The notes under the pieces were generated by a model. That model was given only the letters and a program-made list of their open reading frames with translations, searched no databases and was not told the DNA's origin. The position numbers and the translations under genes are program-made. This document shows, one piece after another, positions 54,944-64,000 of a stretch of 64,000 nucleotides of DNA. How positions within the stretch are numbered: position 1 is the stretch's first letter; the number at the start of each line of letters is the position of its first letter. The stretch is from Ravibacter sp964559125. GTDB taxonomy: Bacteria > Bacteroidota > Bacteroidia > Cytophagales > Spirosomataceae. The DNA lies in the NCBI GenBank assembly GCA_964559125.1, contig CAZLGW010000021.1:1-64000 (forward strand), read 5' to 3'.

Positions 54944-56485
54944 TCATTCTTCCAGGTAATTGTAAACATCTTTAAGCTTAAGCGCCTCTTTAGCCTCTTT
55001 GGAGGGCTTGGGAGTGAAGTCTCTCGGCTCGTAATACCGCGCCGAATCCCAGATGACATTCTCTCCCGTCACCCTGGGGTCCTGTGTCTTTTCAAGGTAT
55101 GCGGTAAGCTGCTCCGAAAGCGAGCCTTTCACTTCGCGGTACCGTTCATCCTGCGCCAGGTTGACCAGTTGATCGGGATCATTCCGGAGATCATACAGCT
55201 CCTCGGCCGGTCGCTTGTCGAACGCCAGCCTGAAAAAGCGTGCGAATTCGGGGTTATCTCTGTTTGCAAGCATAAACAGCTTGGTAGGGACCGGGTAGTG
55301 AAGCATGTGCGCATCGACATCGCCAAACAAAGGAGGATCGCCGGCAGGCCAGCGTGAAGGCTCCAGGTTCCTGATGTAGAGAAAGTCATGTGTGCGGAGC
55401 GCCCTTCCGGGGTATCCGAGTCCGTTCTGTCTTACAAAAGCGTGACGTTCCCTTGCCATTACGACAAAGTCCCGGGAATTGTCTATGCGGCCGTTCTGCG
55501 ATGAAGTAAGCAGGGGAGTAAGGCTTTTGGCGGTATACTCTGAAGGGATCTCCACACCTGCCAGGTCCAGCAGAGTGGGGGCGATGTCGTTCAGGTTTAC
55601 GATGTCGTCGACCGTTCTTCCCTGCGGGATAAAGCCGGCCCGGGAAAAGATAAGCGGTATGCGGGTTCCGAAGTCGTAGAGATTGGCCAGCCCCCGGGGC
55701 ATTTGCCACCCGTTGTCGCTGCAGATAATAATCAGCGTGTTTTTGAGCTCCCCGCTTTCTTCCAGCTCGCGCAGCAGGGTTCCCGTCTCGCTGTCGAAAT
55801 GCTGTATGGCGGCATAGTAGTCGGCGATATCTCCTTTCACTTCGGGTACATCGGGCAGATATGAGGGCGCCTTGATCCGGTTGGAATCAATTCCGGCGGC
55901 TGTTCCCGAGCCTACGGCATAGGGGCGGTGCGGATCCTTGCTGCTGAACCAGTACAGCCACGGCTTGCTGCCGGCCTGCTTGTTTGATGAAAGGAAAGTG
56001 GCAAAGCTCTCGTACCGGTTACCCCCCGGGTTGCGGGTCCGGCCGGCAGCTTCAAAATTTCCGGGTCCCCAGCCTTTTCCTTCATAACCCACCAGGTAGC
56101 CGGCTTCTTCCAGCAGGTCGGGATACGTCCTGAATTCACGGGGCAGCGTTCCCCAGAGATTTGCGCCTTCTTTCAGGCGGTAGATATCCTGGCCCATCAG
56201 CAGCGCGGCCCTGGCAGGAGTACAGGAAGGGGAAGCGCAGAAAGCATGGGTAAATTTCACACCGTTTTCGGCTACCCGGTCAATATTAGGGGTACGGACG
56301 ATGGAGTCTCCGTAGGCGCCCGCGTGATTCCACGACTGGTTATCAGACATGATAATCAGGAAATTGGGCCGCGCTTCTTCGGATTTCTTTGGAGAACAGG
56401 CGTAAAAGAGGAAGAAAACGGGTGTCAGCGACAGCAGCACGGAAAATAATGCGTAAGCAGCCGGTCGGCGTTGTGATTCAGTCAT
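54944..56485 (-). CDS. Probable lipoprotein sulfatase (heparan N-sulfatase-like S1)
   Basis: 513 aa from the ATG at 56485, which overlaps the lyase stop by 4 nt (ATGA). The N-terminus is a hydrophobic helix ending LFYACSPKK, a possible though atypical lipobox with Cys30. ARPNFLIIMSDNQSWNHAGAYG carries the first metal ligands, split by one residue. Cys88 in CTPAR is the predicted formylglycine site. SDNGWQMPRGLANLYDFGTRIPL fits the N-sulfoglucosamine sulfohydrolase-like group. It is last in the PUL operon and would remove sulfate groups from heparin-derived sugars; N- versus O-specificity is inference. Confidence 0.88.
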   Translation of the reverse strand: MTESQRRPAAYALFSVLLSLTPVFFLFYACSPKKSEEARPNFLIIMSDNQSWNHAGAYGDSIVRTPNIDRVAENGVKFTHAFCASPSCTPARAALLMGQDIYRLKEGANLWGTLPREFRTYPDLLEEAGYLVGYEGKGWGPGNFEAAGRTRNPGGNRYESFATFLSSNKQAGSKPWLYWFSSKDPHRPYAVGSGTAAGIDSNRIKAPSYLPDVPEVKGDIADYYAAIQHFDSETGTLLRELEESGELKNTLIIICSDNGWQMPRGLANLYDFGTRIPLIFSRAGFIPQGRTVDDIVNLNDIAPTLLDLAGVEIPSEYTAKSLTPLLTSSQNGRIDNSRDFVVMARERHAFVRQNGLGYPGRALRTHDFLYIRNLEPSRWPAGDPPLFGDVDAHMLHYPVPTKLFMLANRDNPEFARFFRLAFDKRPAEELYDLRNDPDQLVNLAQDERYREVKGSLSEQLTAYLEKTQDPRVTGENVIWDSARYYEPRDFTPKPSKEAKEALKLKDVYNYLEE

Positions 56486-59196
56486 GGTATGCACTTTTTT
56501 TTTATTGGAAATTCTGTATCGGTTTTTACCACTTCCGGCCATTCGTCGACGGCCTCCTGCCTGCTTACCGATCCGTCAGGCTGCGTCTCCGAGAGTACCG
56601 AGCTGCCTGCTACCGTATGTAGCCGGTGAGGGTCGTCGGAGCCGTAGTGGAAGGTGGTTTTATTATCGGAAGACTTTATAAACAGGGATGCGGGTTGATC
56701 CGGGCGTAGATTGGCTTCCAGCTTCCAGCCGTCGAGGACCAGGGAAAAGGAGGATGTGGTCTGTACAGCTGAAGGCTGTGTGCCTGTTGGTCTGAGGTCC
56801 AGTACCGTCAGGAAGTAACATGCCGGCGTACGGTCGGTGGTCGTTACCCCCACGTGCCATTGCAGTGCATAATCTCTTACTGTTCCGCTCTCGTCGCCGG
56901 TGCGACCTTTCCAGTTGATGGCCGGGGAGGCAAACCTGTCGTGTGCCGTCACATGACAGGGGAAGGCAGAAAAGACCCGCCCTATGGCTAAGGTAGCGCC
57001 TTCTTCTGTCAGCTCAAAGACATTTTCCTGGGAGGCGTTACGGGCCTGCAAGGGGTAGGGGGAATGGAACTGGGAAGTCCACTTCACCGGTTGGGCAGCC
57101 TCCAGTTCATCGTATATCACTACGTAACGGTCATCGAGCAGGAGCGTGTGGCGGCGGAAGCGCTTCACACCCGCATCGCCGTATCCCGCAGCCCGGTCGG
57201 GTGCGATATTGTTTCTTTTAAAATGAGATAACCAGAACGGGGTCGTTATGTCGCCGTATGCCTGGCTTGCGTCTCCCAGTGTGTACTGGATACGCGTTCC
57301 CGGGAGGTGACGGGCAATCCAGGCATAGCCGTCCTCCCCGATCTTTTGTCCCAGGCTGTCGGCCAGGATGGTGTTGTAGGCCCGCGAGCTCCTGTAGTGA
57401 AGCAGGGTGTGCGCATCGCTGAAATTGCTGTAGTAGCCCGACCCCCCGAACAGTTTTTTATTGCCTTTGTTGATGGTTATGGCATTCTGGGCGGCATGAC
57501 CATGACCTGATGCGCCGAAAGGATTGGCGTTCATGTATACAGCCACGTTGTTTTCAGTGTCGGAAAGATCGGAATGCATGGCTGCAAGCCCCACATCGCG
57601 GAAGACACGGGAACGGGGCAGCGGGGGCGCCTGGATACCTGCAGACGGCGGTGCAGCAGGTTCATACGTAAGCAGGCGGAAGAAGACAAACGGATCTTTC
57701 CCAGTAAAGAACTGCGGGGAATAACGCTTCATTTTTTCCACATAAGCCTTCAGATGCGGATCCGGCAGCTTACGGGACAGGGCTTCCGCAAATATCGCAT
57801 ACATCTTCGACGGGCCCGTCAGTTCGTCGTGCATATCGCCGAATGCCGTTGAAGGTGCGCCGGGAGGATAGGAGTAGATGAGGTAATACGGGAGATGCCG
57901 CATCCAGGCCGGTGAAAAATAGTCGGTGCCGGTAAGCGATGTCCATAAAACCGGCAGGTAGATCAGGGTCTGGAAATGCACCTTAAAATACCCGTTCCCT
58001 TCAAACCAGCCGCCGTCGGCGGTTCCCAGGACGGGAAACCGGGCTGTCCATACTTCATACAGGTAGCTGAGCCATTCGTTCGCCTCAGGGACATCGCCGG
58101 CCAGGGCCACTGCCGTAACAGAAAAGTTCCGGATCAGGTGCTGCCAGATATGATTGTCGCAAAAATGAAGCTCAAACCGGTTCACCATGTGCTCATAAAG
58201 CGGCCGGGCCCTGGCGGTGACGGCTTTTCTTATCAGCTCTTTTTCCGGTCCGGAAAGATGGTGGTACCCGAAATCGTAAGCCCATGCCATAGCCTCCATC
58301 ACGTTGGCATTGTTAAAGTCGTCGCGCGTGGAATAACCTGCCGGATCTAACCCGGCCAGGTGTACCGCCCGCCGTATGGCTTCCTTTATAAACCGCTCGT
58401 CTTCTGTCAGCAACCACGCAATGCTCAGATCGATCACCGGCCTTCCTACTTTTTCGCCGAAGCCGTGGTACATAAATTCGATCATTTTCTCCCGCTGGAC
58501 CGGGGTCATGCCGGTGGTATCACGCGGGCGGGTAGGAACTTCCGGCGGAAGCGGGGCGCCTACCAATTTCTGTATTTCACCGACAAAGGCAGTGGCTTCA
58601 GGGTTGCGGGAATTGTTATTTTTGAAAAGCGCAAGGTTTTTGTCCATCCCGAAAAGCCTCGGATGCGTTCCTTTCACTGCGTTCAGTATCTCGCCCGGGC
58701 TTTTGCTGATCTCTTTGTTTTTCTCCGGTTCCGATACGCGGAAAGAATATGCCGGCGACCAGTTCCACTCTTCTCTTTCCGGGTTCTGCCAGCCATACTG
58801 CCAGTACCATCCGCCCGGCGCTATGGGGGTACGGACGGTATAAACGGCCCATTTCTGCGGATCAGATAAGAGGATGGGCTGTCTGAAGAGGCTGTCGCGG
58901 GCAATCCTGACCCTGTACCTCACCGCTTTTCCTTTCTGGCCGGGCCAGAGGAAATGCAATTCATCTTTTCCCAGGCTGACACTGTCTTTGGGGTAAGGCC
59001 ATTCTCTCAGCCGGGGATGAAGCACGCGGGCCGAAAGCGGCAGCTCCGCCGGACTGTCCGACCGTACGACTGCGGTTTGGGCAGCTGCCGTCTGCGCCCC
59101 GGCCGGTTGCGGAAGGACCGCTACGAGCAAAAGCAGTATCCGGCACGTCCCCGCGAAGCTATATCCTCTAAAGAACCCCTTTAAAATCGTCTCCAT
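56482..59196 (-). CDS. Heparinase II-like polysaccharide lyase (PL21-type, DUF4962 plus Hepar_II_III)
   Basis: 904 aa. A signal peptide (ILLLLVAVLPQPAGA) precedes an N-terminal beta domain (~45-160) with the DUF4962 style (HPRLREWPYPKDSV, FLWPGQKGKAVRYRVRIARD). An alpha/alpha barrel (~165-520) and beta-sandwich follow. Candidate catalytic residues are N348-H349 in FCDNHIWQH, Y403 in EGNGYFKVHF and H565/H567 in GHGHAAQN, with spacing similar to the His/Tyr/His set I recall for P. heparinus HepII. It would cleave heparin and heparan sulfate by beta-elimination. At 904 aa it is longer than that 772-aa enzyme, mainly at the N-terminus. The gene overlaps the upstream sulfatase by 29 nt. Confidence 0.85.
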   Translation of the reverse strand: METILKGFFRGYSFAGTCRILLLLVAVLPQPAGAQTAAAQTAVVRSDSPAELPLSARVLHPRLREWPYPKDSVSLGKDELHFLWPGQKGKAVRYRVRIARDSLFRQPILLSDPQKWAVYTVRTPIAPGGWYWQYGWQNPEREEWNWSPAYSFRVSEPEKNKEISKSPGEILNAVKGTHPRLFGMDKNLALFKNNNSRNPEATAFVGEIQKLVGAPLPPEVPTRPRDTTGMTPVQREKMIEFMYHGFGEKVGRPVIDLSIAWLLTEDERFIKEAIRRAVHLAGLDPAGYSTRDDFNNANVMEAMAWAYDFGYHHLSGPEKELIRKAVTARARPLYEHMVNRFELHFCDNHIWQHLIRNFSVTAVALAGDVPEANEWLSYLYEVWTARFPVLGTADGGWFEGNGYFKVHFQTLIYLPVLWTSLTGTDYFSPAWMRHLPYYLIYSYPPGAPSTAFGDMHDELTGPSKMYAIFAEALSRKLPDPHLKAYVEKMKRYSPQFFTGKDPFVFFRLLTYEPAAPPSAGIQAPPLPRSRVFRDVGLAAMHSDLSDTENNVAVYMNANPFGASGHGHAAQNAITINKGNKKLFGGSGYYSNFSDAHTLLHYRSSRAYNTILADSLGQKIGEDGYAWIARHLPGTRIQYTLGDASQAYGDITTPFWLSHFKRNNIAPDRAAGYGDAGVKRFRRHTLLLDDRYVVIYDELEAAQPVKWTSQFHSPYPLQARNASQENVFELTEEGATLAIGRVFSAFPCHVTAHDRFASPAINWKGRTGDESGTVRDYALQWHVGVTTTDRTPACYFLTVLDLRPTGTQPSAVQTTSSFSLVLDGWKLEANLRPDQPASLFIKSSDNKTTFHYGSDDPHRLHTVAGSSVLSETQPDGSVSRQEAVDEWPEVVKTDTEFPIKKKCIP

Positions 59197-60541
59197 TCTG
59201 CTTTACCCAGGTTTTCAATGTTTTCCGGAACTGTTGCAGGATGTTAGCCGCCGAAGCTTCCCGGATCAGGCTCCTGGTTTCGCCCGGGTCATTCCGCAGG
59301 TAAAAAAGCTGCTCCCTGATCTCTCCTTTATCGTAGACAATGTACTTGTAGTCCCGGGTAATTACTGCGCGCCCCTTGATCCCGAGAGGTTTGGCATTAT
59401 CTACGAATTCCGTTTCAACCACGAGCGTGTCCCTCCATGCACTTTGCGGGTTTTCGATACGGTCCAGTATGTTCAGGCCCTTGAGGTGGCCGGGTGTCGG
59501 GATCCCCGCCGCGCCGCACAGCGTCGGTATGATGTCGATCCCGTTGCAGATCAGCGTGGTGCTGTCGACCTTAGGACTCCATTTCCCCAGCCGGGAGACG
59601 ATAAAAGGTACGCCGATCGATTCCTCATAAAGGATCTGCTTCTGGTTCCAGCGGTGTGCCGCATAGCCGTCTCCGTGGTCGCTGGTAAAGATCACCACCG
59701 TATTGTCGGCTAATTTGTATTTTTTGAGCGCATTGATGACGCGCCCTACTTCATGGTCTACCCTTTCGATGAGGCGGTTATAGGCCCAGCGGTACCGGCG
59801 CCATTGCAGCTCATCCCAATTGAGAGAGGGATAGGTCCTGTAATTGGAATGCTGCTGTTCCCTGACAATGGCCGGTTCGAGCGCCGGGATCTCAAAATTG
59901 GCGGGCAGCGCCGGCAATTGATTATCAGGGGGCAGAGGCGGGATAATATCCATTTTCAAAGGGTCCTGTCTTGCCCATTCGCAGATATCATGCGGATTGA
60001 GAAACGAAGCTACCATGAAAAACGGCCCCTTCGAAGGGTCATATTCCCGGAAGAAGTCCGCGCAGAGCGCCGACGTAATAGCGTCGGTATAGTCGTTTTT
60101 CAGGTTGGTATTGCTTACCTTATCAAAACCGTGAATGTCAGGCGACTGTTCGGGGATAGGAATGTGCCACTTCCCGATATAGGAGGTCTGGTAGCCCGCT
60201 CCCCTGATGATCGTTCCCATTGTCGGGAGCCCTGCGGGCCACAATCCTTCTTTCGGCGAGCCATTGGCGGTGAAGCCGGTTTCGTGCGGCATTTTTCCGC
60301 AGAATATACTGGTCCGTGAAGGAGAGCATACCGGCTGTGCCACATAGGCCCGGGTAAACATGGTTCCGTTGGCGGCCAGGTAATCGGTATATGGTGTGTG
60401 TAAATCCTTGTTGCCGGCGGCGCTGAGCGCCGAAACGGTCTGCTGGTCGGTCATGATCACCAGGATATTAGGCTTTTCCTGGGCCTTCGTCACGACTGTA
60501 TACAGCAGGCAGAATGTGAAAAACCAGACAGATCTATTCAT
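59168..60541 (-). CDS. Secreted sulfatase, probable glucosamine-6-O-sulfatase type
   Basis: 457 aa with a signal peptide (VWFFTFCLLYTVVTKAQ). KPNILVIMTDQQ has the first metal ligands, Cys72 in CSPSR is the predicted formylglycine residue, GKWHIPIPEQSPDIHGFD has Lys/His catalytic residues, and TSDHGDGYAAHRWNQKQILYE has later ligands. The pattern resembles S1 sulfatases acting on GlcNAc-6-sulfate in heparan sulfate degradation, but specificity is not proved. The gene overlaps heparinase III upstream by 8 nt and the HepII-like gene downstream by 29 nt. Confidence 0.9.
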   Translation of the reverse strand: MNRSVWFFTFCLLYTVVTKAQEKPNILVIMTDQQTVSALSAAGNKDLHTPYTDYLAANGTMFTRAYVAQPVCSPSRTSIFCGKMPHETGFTANGSPKEGLWPAGLPTMGTIIRGAGYQTSYIGKWHIPIPEQSPDIHGFDKVSNTNLKNDYTDAITSALCADFFREYDPSKGPFFMVASFLNPHDICEWARQDPLKMDIIPPLPPDNQLPALPANFEIPALEPAIVREQQHSNYRTYPSLNWDELQWRRYRWAYNRLIERVDHEVGRVINALKKYKLADNTVVIFTSDHGDGYAAHRWNQKQILYEESIGVPFIVSRLGKWSPKVDSTTLICNGIDIIPTLCGAAGIPTPGHLKGLNILDRIENPQSAWRDTLVVETEFVDNAKPLGIKGRAVITRDYKYIVYDKGEIREQLFYLRNDPGETRSLIREASAANILQQFRKTLKTWVKQNGDDFKGVL

Positions 60542-62513
60542 CTTTTTTGAGTTTTAAGTGGTAGCCCGGATAGTAATTTTTCTGATCCACGGTGACCTGC
60601 ACCCGGAGCCGGTCAGGATCGGCATCGACGATTTTTGCCTCTACCTGCGGCAGGCCATCTTCATCAGCCCGGTTTGTAGGTAAGATCACGGTAACGAAAC
60701 GTACAGGCTCCCTTTTCTTATGCGATTTAACATAAAAGGCTGTCCGTTCCTGTTTTTGCCTGTAGGCATACGATACCCAGCCTTCTTCCTCACCGGTTTC
60801 GGCGGCCTGCGCGGGGAAGCTCCGGAGATATACATTATTACGGCCGGGGTAAAGGGTCTGTGCTCCGTGGATGTCGGGGAGCAGTTTTACTTCCCCTTCC
60901 TTTAACCCGAAGTGGATCGCCACGTCTCCTTCAGCCGTGCCTGCAGCTTCATCGACAATCACAAAAAACTTCCTGTCTATAAAGAAGACTGACCTCCGGT
61001 GCGTAAGATCCGGATAGCTCGGGTTCTCATATACCAGTACGTCCTGTTCCGGAGTTGTTTCCCACAAAAGGGCTTTCGCCTGGTTGATCACCAGGTTTTC
61101 ATTGTTCAGCGTCATCGTATTGTGTACCCTGGTCTGCCTGAACCAGTTGCGCTCTTTCAGCACTTCTTCGTTGCCTCCGTAGACATAGCACCCGGCGTCA
61201 GGGAAAAAGTTAGTCCCTTTGATATACAATTCAAAAGTACCGTTGTCGGGCTGGCTGTGCCAGAAAGCAGGAGGACTGGCTTTCATCACCATCACCGTAG
61301 AGCTGTCGTCCCAACCGCTGCGAAAGGTGTAGATCCCTCCGTGAGGGAGCGCATGCGAGAGATATGGCGCCGGGTGACCCTCTTTCCGGTCGGTGGCGTG
61401 GTAGCGGATCACGGGATTTTCCCTGAAGAGTTTCGCCCACTTCCGGTAATTCCGCAGCATATTGCTTTTTTCTTCCAGCTTTGCGTCGCTGAACATCGGG
61501 TAGGCATAGTCAGGGAAGGAAAAGTCTGTTACGGCAAGCACCATTTTTTCCAGGGTACTGCCATAGCTTTCCGGGAAAAGTCCGGATTTTCCGTTGATCT
61601 CCAGCATTTCAAGCGCCTTTATAAATATGTTGATGGCGGCTACGTGATAGTTGAAAGACAATTCGTACTGCAGGCCGTCGGGGTAGACCTGTTTACCTAT
61701 TTCCTCTGTAAGAATATTAATTCCTGTTTCTACCCATTGGCCGGCCGCTTTGAACTCCGGGAAAAAAGCGCCCGCAAAAATCAGGCGCTGCGCCTCGAAA
61801 AGGCGATGGTTTCCCCGTTCGGCCATATGATGGGCCAGGTACCCGGCATGATCCGAGAAATTGACCAGGAAGGTTGCCAGGAAGTCCGCATCGAAGTGGG
61901 GAGAAGGCAGGAAGTAGCAAAACTGGCCGATCTGCCCTTCGACCCGGGCGCTGACTTCCAGGGGACGCCAGGCAAAGCGGTCGTTCTCCTTCGATCTGCC
62001 CATGGCATTTTTGGCGATCCAATCCTTGTACTGAAGCGTCCACTCTTTCGCATATCGCTCGTCTTTCGTAAACCGGTAGACCTTTCCCATCGATTCCCAC
62101 CAGTACATCCTGTGGAGCTGAAAACGGAGCTCATTGTCCTTCACCGGCCAGTAAGTCCAGTCGATGTCTTCTCCGTAAAAAAGCGGTTTGTAACCCTTGT
62201 GCGCAAACAGGACATGCCGAAGGGCATCGTCTGCCTTCCGGATGTCGGCTTCAGAAGGCTTTTCTGCCGACGCCTCGGCAGATATCTCCGGGTGCCTGAC
62301 GCCCTTCCGGTTTTTGAAATATTGTGTGAGCGCTTCCAGGGCCTCCTTTTCTTTGCCGGCTTTCTGCAGTTGCGCCACTTTCTCAAGAGCCGGATCGCCG
62401 AGGTTCAGGCTGGCCCAGAGATCGCCGGCTAAAGGGGCGGCATCTGCAGCTCTGACAAAGAGCGCCGCAGATGCCAGGAAAGTCAGCACATAATGGCTCA
62501 GGGATTTCTTCAT
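60534..62513 (-). CDS. hepC: Heparinase III (PL12 heparan sulfate lyase)
   Basis: 659 aa, the same length I recall for P. heparinus HepIII. It has a signal peptide (YVLTFLASAALFVRAADA). The alpha/alpha barrel and C-terminal beta-sandwich carry candidate catalytic residues Asn235 (RGNHRLFEAQ), Tyr289 (YELSFNYHVAA) and His419 (FWHSQPDNGTF). Each is five residues before the Asn240/Tyr294/His424 I remember for that enzyme. It eliminates low-sulfated heparan sulfate, giving unsaturated products. The gene is 12 nt from susD and overlaps the sulfatase by 8 nt, consistent with one operon. Confidence 0.92.
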   Translation of the reverse strand: MKKSLSHYVLTFLASAALFVRAADAAPLAGDLWASLNLGDPALEKVAQLQKAGKEKEALEALTQYFKNRKGVRHPEISAEASAEKPSEADIRKADDALRHVLFAHKGYKPLFYGEDIDWTYWPVKDNELRFQLHRMYWWESMGKVYRFTKDERYAKEWTLQYKDWIAKNAMGRSKENDRFAWRPLEVSARVEGQIGQFCYFLPSPHFDADFLATFLVNFSDHAGYLAHHMAERGNHRLFEAQRLIFAGAFFPEFKAAGQWVETGINILTEEIGKQVYPDGLQYELSFNYHVAAINIFIKALEMLEINGKSGLFPESYGSTLEKMVLAVTDFSFPDYAYPMFSDAKLEEKSNMLRNYRKWAKLFRENPVIRYHATDRKEGHPAPYLSHALPHGGIYTFRSGWDDSSTVMVMKASPPAFWHSQPDNGTFELYIKGTNFFPDAGCYVYGGNEEVLKERNWFRQTRVHNTMTLNNENLVINQAKALLWETTPEQDVLVYENPSYPDLTHRRSVFFIDRKFFVIVDEAAGTAEGDVAIHFGLKEGEVKLLPDIHGAQTLYPGRNNVYLRSFPAQAAETGEEEGWVSYAYRQKQERTAFYVKSHKKREPVRFVTVILPTNRADEDGLPQVEAKIVDADPDRLRVQVTVDQKNYYPGYHLKLKKDE

Positions 62514-62525
62514 TGGTCGGCGTGT

Positions 62526-64000
62526 CTAGTAGCCCGGGTTCTGAACCAGGGAAGGATTTTGATCCATCTCCCTTTGAGGGATAGGGTAGAGCTCGTGTTT
62601 CCCGTCGACAAACTGCTGCCCTGCGATATAAGGGAAATTGGCACGATACGATTTAAGATCGTCCTGTGTCTGGCGCAGGTAGGCCCCGAGGCGGTTCCAG
62701 CGGATGAGGTCGAATTTGCGCCACCCTTCAAAGCACAGCTCATAACCACGTTCCAGGACGATCTTTTCAAAGAACGCGCTTTGAGAGAGACCCGGTTCAA
62801 GGTCGGGCAGGCCGGCACGGCGGCGCACCTGGTTAACCGCTTCGTACGCTTCGGCATCAGGCCCTCCTTTCAGCTCATTGGAAGCTTCCGCGTGCATCAG
62901 CAGCACGTCAGAATAGCGCAGCATCACCCAGTTGATGTCGGTGTTGTTAGGGTTTTTAGGACTGGTACCCTGCCAGTTACGCCGCCATTTACCGGGTGCC
63001 CATTCCGCGTCTTTGTTGCCGGTCATCGGGATTTCCTGCCCTTGCGCATTGACCTCGAAGGTGGCCACCGCCACATCCCGCCGGAGGTCATTCTCTTCGA
63101 AAGACCTGTAAAAAAGAGGGTGCGTGTTGATAAAGGAATTGGCCCTTCCATACGGGCTGTTGATATCGGTCAGCGGGCTATTCCAGGTACCCACAATACT
63201 GCTGTTCTGGTCGTTGCCGTTCACGTTGAAGAAGGCGATCTCGAACATGCTTTCTTTCGGCTCCAGCCTCAACTGACAGTAATTCCTGAATATCTCCTCG
63301 TAGCTGGGGTTCAGGGAATGCTCTCCCGAAGTGATAATGGCGGCAGTCTGCTCAAGCGCTTTGGTGTAGTACTCTTTATAACCCGGCAATCTCGTCGTCT
63401 GCCCGTTCATTTGCAGGGAATAGCCGCCGCGCCCGAGCAGGATACGCGCCAGGACCCCTCGTGCCGCCCCTTTGCTGACCCGCTCGTCGGTTTTCTTTTG
63501 GGAAGCTTCCGGCAGGAGGGGGATTGCCGTTTCGATGTCGGCGATAATCTGGTTGTATACCTCTTCCCGGTTGGTGCGGGGCAGGTTCAGGTCATCTCCC
63601 AGTGCGGTAGGCGTGGTTTTGAACGGGATATCTCCCCAGAACCTTACCAGGTCGAAATAAATCAGGCCTCTCAGGAAAAGGGCTTCTCCCTGCAATCTTC
63701 TAAGCTCAGACTTTTCAGACTCCGTACCGTTTTCGTACAGCTCCATTTCGACGATTTTCTGAATCGCCAGGTTGGCACGGTCGATCCCCTGGTAATAAAG
63801 CTGCCAGCTGGACTCGATCCATGCGTGTGCCGGGGTAACCGCGTAGTGGGCGACCAGCCGCTGGTTGCCGCTCAGGGAGGCCCCTCTCATATAGTCCTGG
63901 TCGCTGTCGACCGCGTAGGCCATCGAGCTCGACCTGCCGTAGGTGTCCAGCTGACCCAATACTTCATAGATGCCCATGACGGCCATGGTGGCCTGGTTGA
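62526..64000 (-). CDS. SusD/RagB-family glycan-binding lipoprotein (N-terminus beyond window)
   Basis: At least 490 aa are visible and the frame stays open to 64000 (NQATMAVMGIYEVLGQ), so the signal peptide and lipid-anchor Cys are missing from view. SusD-like features are YYQGIDRANLAIQKI, GEALFLRGLIYFDLVRFWGDIPF, MLRYSDVLLMHAEASNEL and RGYELCFEGWRKFDLIRWN, then a C-terminal ELYPIPQREMDQNPSLVQNPGY. It would form the lid of a SusC/SusD importer for heparin-derived oligosaccharides. The susC gene is expected just beyond the right edge. It is the first visible gene of the lyase operon. Confidence 0.95.
   Translation of the reverse strand, partial: NQATMAVMGIYEVLGQLDTYGRSSSMAYAVDSDQDYMRGASLSGNQRLVAHYAVTPAHAWIESSWQLYYQGIDRANLAIQKIVEMELYENGTESEKSELRRLQGEALFLRGLIYFDLVRFWGDIPFKTTPTALGDDLNLPRTNREEVYNQIIADIETAIPLLPEASQKKTDERVSKGAARGVLARILLGRGGYSLQMNGQTTRLPGYKEYYTKALEQTAAIITSGEHSLNPSYEEIFRNYCQLRLEPKESMFEIAFFNVNGNDQNSSIVGTWNSPLTDINSPYGRANSFINTHPLFYRSFEENDLRRDVAVATFEVNAQGQEIPMTGNKDAEWAPGKWRRNWQGTSPKNPNNTDINWVMLRYSDVLLMHAEASNELKGGPDAEAYEAVNQVRRRAGLPDLEPGLSQSAFFEKIVLERGYELCFEGWRKFDLIRWNRLGAYLRQTQDDLKSYRANFPYIAGQQFVDGKHELYPIPQREMDQNPSLVQNPGY

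Noticed and set aside
60999..62432. 477-codon open frame antisense to heparinase III
   Set aside because: The opposite strand encodes a clear PL12 enzyme with catalytic residues; the antisense frame has no motif and is a by-product of codon bias.

Overview
The window looks like chromosomal DNA of a free-living Bacteroidota, most likely in the Sphingobacteriales/Chitinophagales range. The signs are type IX secretion (T9SS) sorting domains, a SusD protein, a hybrid two-component system, promoters of the TTTG-N19-TAnnTTTG type, and a heparinase III with the same length I recall for Pedobacter heparinus. Base composition appears close to 50% GC. The genus cannot be fixed from the sequence alone.

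Layout. (1) 1-220: the end of a probable serine recombinase runs antisense into a tRNA-Lys gene, which looks like the edge of an integrated element lying to the left. (2) 539-14338: housekeeping genes: fumarase coupled to a malate/lactate-type dehydrogenase, a SpoU rRNA/tRNA methyltransferase, a lysine/alanine/proline-rich basic protein, ClpC, a WbqC-like protein, a YrdC/Sua5 protein, a single-domain response regulator, a PhnP-like metallo-hydrolase, an NFACT/RqcH-like protein, small secreted or membrane proteins, and GntR- and Lrp-type regulators. (3) 14339-14798: a protein-free interval holding a promoter, an RNA that folds like a class II tRNA with a roughly 90-nt structured insert in its variable arm and a GUC anticodon position, and a strong terminator. 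This is the least explained item in the window. (4) 14797-23250: an SGNH/DUF4886 protein, two secreted sulfatases, a broken GH5 glycosidase gene, a DUF1304 membrane protein and a Tat-exported phospholipase C.

(5) 23349-48846: a roughly 25-kb one-direction array of six very large paralogous T9SS surface proteins (about 930-2490 aa). They are built from about 16 copies of a right-handed beta-helix module, preceded by a small one-TM protein and, further upstream, by a TPR/LuxR-type membrane-linked regulator. Gene junctions and modules in the array are repeated almost or exactly, which points to unequal crossover or gene conversion. (6) 50771-64000: a heparin/heparan sulfate utilisation locus: a hybrid two-component sensor facing a tightly overlapping operon of SusD, heparinase III (PL12), sulfatase, heparinase II-like lyase and a second sulfatase. 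SusC would lie beyond the right edge.

How it fits together. The polysaccharide locus can plausibly bind, cut and desulfate heparin-like glycans outside the cell and in the periplasm, under control of the HTCS. The adhesin array may provide variable surface attachment. The other sulfatases and the phospholipase suggest broader scavenging of host- or biomass-derived sulfated sugars and phospholipids. These links between regions are inference from proximity.
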